A DNA stretch of 64,000 nt, from positions 62,001-126,000 of the forward strand of contig NZ_JAKIKT010000003.1 in the NCBI RefSeq assembly GCF_023349125.1, in the 5' to 3' direction. Below are positions 62,192 to 64,000 of this stretch, in pieces (positions within the stretch are counted from its first letter, which is position 1; each line of letters opens with the position of its first letter). Position numbers and translations under genes: made by a program. Under the pieces are notes generated by a model, which saw only the letters and a list, made by a program, of their open reading frames with translations, was not told the DNA's origin and did no database searches. The DNA is from Shewanella corallii. GTDB lineage: Bacteria; Pseudomonadota; Gammaproteobacteria; Enterobacterales; Shewanellaceae.

Positions 62192-64000
62192 TACTATTCT
62201 GCTGATATTCACTTGCCTGTGTTCAACCAGTTTTGCGGCCCAGCAAATCCCCCTTTCCCGGGCGCCCTCAGTGAGCTCTGGAAAAGTCGCTATGACCTTT
62301 ACTCCAGCGGATGCAGAGAAACTGACCGGGGCCGTAGACCTGATGATCACAGGCATAAATCAATCCTCTGAGCCTTCGATTGTGGTTTTACGATTGGACG
62401 ACAAAGAGAAAGCGCCTTACCACGACAGAGTTAACCTCGAGCGGGTGGTTCCTCCGGGCAAATTTACCCTCAATCAACTGCTGGGCGGACTCGAGACGCC
62501 GGGAAAGCGCCCGCTGATAATCCATCAGCTCAAGCAGATTATTGTATTCGCTGCCGATCCTGACACAGTCAGGCTCACCGGTGCCAAATTGGTTCAACAC
62601 CCGCCTCTGCCCGATGGCTCAGTTGGCTGGGATCTCGGCCCCAAAGGCAGTGCTCTCTGGCCCGGGTTTCAACCCCTGCCCCCCTTCAATACCATGCTCA
62701 GGGGCAAGCATATGAGAGCCATTGACAGAGGCGGTAAAATGCAAGCCAGTGAGGGCCTGACCACAGATGGCATTCAGGGTCTCGAAGGAATCAAGCTGCC
62801 TTTGGCAGCGGGCCCATGGGCCATAACACTTTGGCTCAGAGATCCCGGAGAGTGGGAATACCTTCCCCCTGTGTATCAAAGACAAATCACAGTCAACGGT
62901 ACTCTTGTAAGCTCACTCAATTTGTCTGCGGATGATTGGGTTGAGCAGGTCTATATTGGACGACAGTGGCCTGAAGCCAAGCCTGCAGATTCCGGCTACA
63001 TCAGATATGCCGATGGGCCCAACAGCAAGGTAACCTTTCTGGTGTACAGCCAGGGTCAGGGCATAGATATCGTTATCTCGGGCAATATGCCCCATGCCGG
63101 TTATGTCAGTGCCATCCTGGCTGAACCGGCGAAAGACAGGCAAATATTGATGACAACCCAGGTTGAAGATGCGAGTGGTCTGCCCGTTCTGGCTCAGGTT
63201 GAAAAAGGACGGGAGTTTTGGTGGAACAACAACTGGCCCCTGTCAGAGAGCTTTAAAGTGACCAAGCCCCCTGTCAACAATAAGCTGAATGGCATTGAAT
63301 GGCTTGAAAAACCACCACAAAAAGTGGCTCCCGGCAGCTGGTTTAGTGCCAGCTTCAGACTGCCAGCCGAGTTGTCACTGCTTGATCTGCAAGTCACCAC
63401 TCCCACCTCGGGGAAGCGTGCCCTGCCGGTACAACTCAGGTATGGACACTGGCGCTGGCAACGCAGTGCCCTCAAATCTACCCTGTTACGAGCCAGTGAC
63501 ACCTATCTGAAGTCCGGACTACCCCCTTCAAAAAACCATCCGGGAGGCAGAAAAATCCATCTCAGAGTCAAGGTCCCGCAGTCAGCACCGGGCGGGACTT
63601 ACACAGGGAACATTGAAGTGGTTTCCAACAAGGGCAGAGTTGAACTTCCCCTGCAGGTGGATGTGATGGACTCGCCTCTTCCTGATGTCACCCAAACCAT
63701 AGGCGTCTACCTTGAGCATCAGGTGCAGTATGGCTGGTTCAAACAAACTCAGGCTCTGAGCCAAGCGGCACTGGAATGTGACCTTAAGTTTCTGCGCGGT
63801 CAGGGATTAACTTCCGTCGCCCCCCCCTTGCCTACACCTTCAGATCCTCAGGGGATCATAGCCATGGTTGATGCCATCACCACACTCCGCCGTAATGGAT
63901 TCGATGCCCCGGTTTTGGCTTATACTCCTCTCAAACGCCTGATTGCCGCCATGGGCGTGGATCAGGCAGCCACAGTCATCGCCAATCTGAGCAGGGAACT
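62172..64000 (+). CDS. Large exported protein at the SypP position (3' truncated by window)
   Basis: The frame is open from ATG 62172 (inside the last codons of sypO, overlapping by 20 nt, with GGAG 10 nt upstream) to the window end, 609 codons. A signal peptide is clear (MNPLPLNTILLIFTCLCSTS, cut near FAA/QQ). Residues ~25-450 are beta-rich modules, then an Ig-like strand LQVDVMDSPLPDVTQTIGVYLEH leads into a helical, barrel-like region (YGWFKQTQALSQAALECDLKFLRGQGL). This layout resembles DUF4091/glycoside-hydrolase-like exported proteins. A polysaccharide-modifying or -degrading role is inference only; the catalytic part may lie beyond the window. Confidence 0.7.
   Translation, partial: MNPLPLNTILLIFTCLCSTSFAAQQIPLSRAPSVSSGKVAMTFTPADAEKLTGAVDLMITGINQSSEPSIVVLRLDDKEKAPYHDRVNLERVVPPGKFTLNQLLGGLETPGKRPLIIHQLKQIIVFAADPDTVRLTGAKLVQHPPLPDGSVGWDLGPKGSALWPGFQPLPPFNTMLRGKHMRAIDRGGKMQASEGLTTDGIQGLEGIKLPLAAGPWAITLWLRDPGEWEYLPPVYQRQITVNGTLVSSLNLSADDWVEQVYIGRQWPEAKPADSGYIRYADGPNSKVTFLVYSQGQGIDIVISGNMPHAGYVSAILAEPAKDRQILMTTQVEDASGLPVLAQVEKGREFWWNNNWPLSESFKVTKPPVNNKLNGIEWLEKPPQKVAPGSWFSASFRLPAELSLLDLQVTTPTSGKRALPVQLRYGHWRWQRSALKSTLLRASDTYLKSGLPPSKNHPGGRKIHLRVKVPQSAPGGTYTGNIEVVSNKGRVELPLQVDVMDSPLPDVTQTIGVYLEHQVQYGWFKQTQALSQAALECDLKFLRGQGLTSVAPPLPTPSDPQGIIAMVDAITTLRRNGFDAPVLAYTPLKRLIAAMGVDQAATVIANLSRE

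Noticed and set aside
1..64000. CRISPR array, rRNA, tRNA or complete insertion sequence
   Set aside because: No regularly spaced direct repeats of CRISPR size, no recognisable rRNA or tRNA sequence, and no transposase gene were found by reading; only an IS-end-like repeat at 28174-28224.

Overview
The window looks like a chromosomal segment of a Shewanella-type marine gammaproteobacterium. This is an inference from gene content and order: earP-efp with Arg32 in EF-P, ychE/adhE divergent, pabB-nudL, a YfbR-dGTPase pair, fadE with a PsrA-like palindrome, and a syp-type polysaccharide locus. Both ends are cut: earP lacks its 5' end and the last exported protein lacks its 3' end.

Layout. 1-25 kb is mostly core metabolism: EF-P and its rhamnosyltransferase; an OFA-type MFS carrier, an ABM-fold protein and an NhaC-type antiporter; alaA; yfbR-dgt; ychE and adhE; a serine hydrolase, a GNAT enzyme and a pilin-like protein; an S9 peptidase; class I fumarase; pabB-nudL; asnS; a transglutaminase-like/TPR lipoprotein; and a DTW-domain protein. 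Many of these units end in clear rho-independent terminators.

25.3-28.4 kb is a small accessory island. Five short, AT-rich genes all read leftwards, and four attC-like recombination sites separate them. For three cassettes the first bases of the cassette are complementary to the left end of its own attC, as expected for integron cassettes. No integrase is present in the window, so this is a cluster of attC sites lacking an integrase (CALIN-type) or the end of a larger integron. Immediately upstream and in the same direction is the SOS mutasome operon imuA-imuB-dnaE2, with a near-perfect LexA box at 34169-34184. imuB carries six 15-bp tandem repeats.

34.3-40.5 kb holds def, an alkyltransferase-like protein, a DUF3108 protein overlapping a class II amidotransferase tail to tail, fadE and yvcK.

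40.7 kb to the end is a polysaccharide/biofilm locus in the same gene order as the Vibrio fischeri syp cluster. It starts with an STAS protein (sypA), OmpA lipoprotein (sypB), SLBB export protein with six SLBB repeats (sypC) and a Wzc-like ATPase (sypD). Then come a kinase-receiver-phosphatase partner-switching regulator (sypE), a hybrid sensor kinase (sypF) and a sigma-54 activator (sypG). Three glycosyltransferases (sypH-J), a flippase (sypK) and a polymerase/ligase (sypL) follow, then an inserted glmS paralogue, an acetyltransferase (sypM), a glycosyltransferase (sypN), a Wzz-type protein (sypO) and a large exported protein. Sigma-54 promoter matches lie before sypA, sypI and the glmS paralogue. 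Each has a related TGCAA-rich palindromic element about 65-100 bp further upstream, suggesting a self-contained regulon run by the locus's own SypG-like activator.
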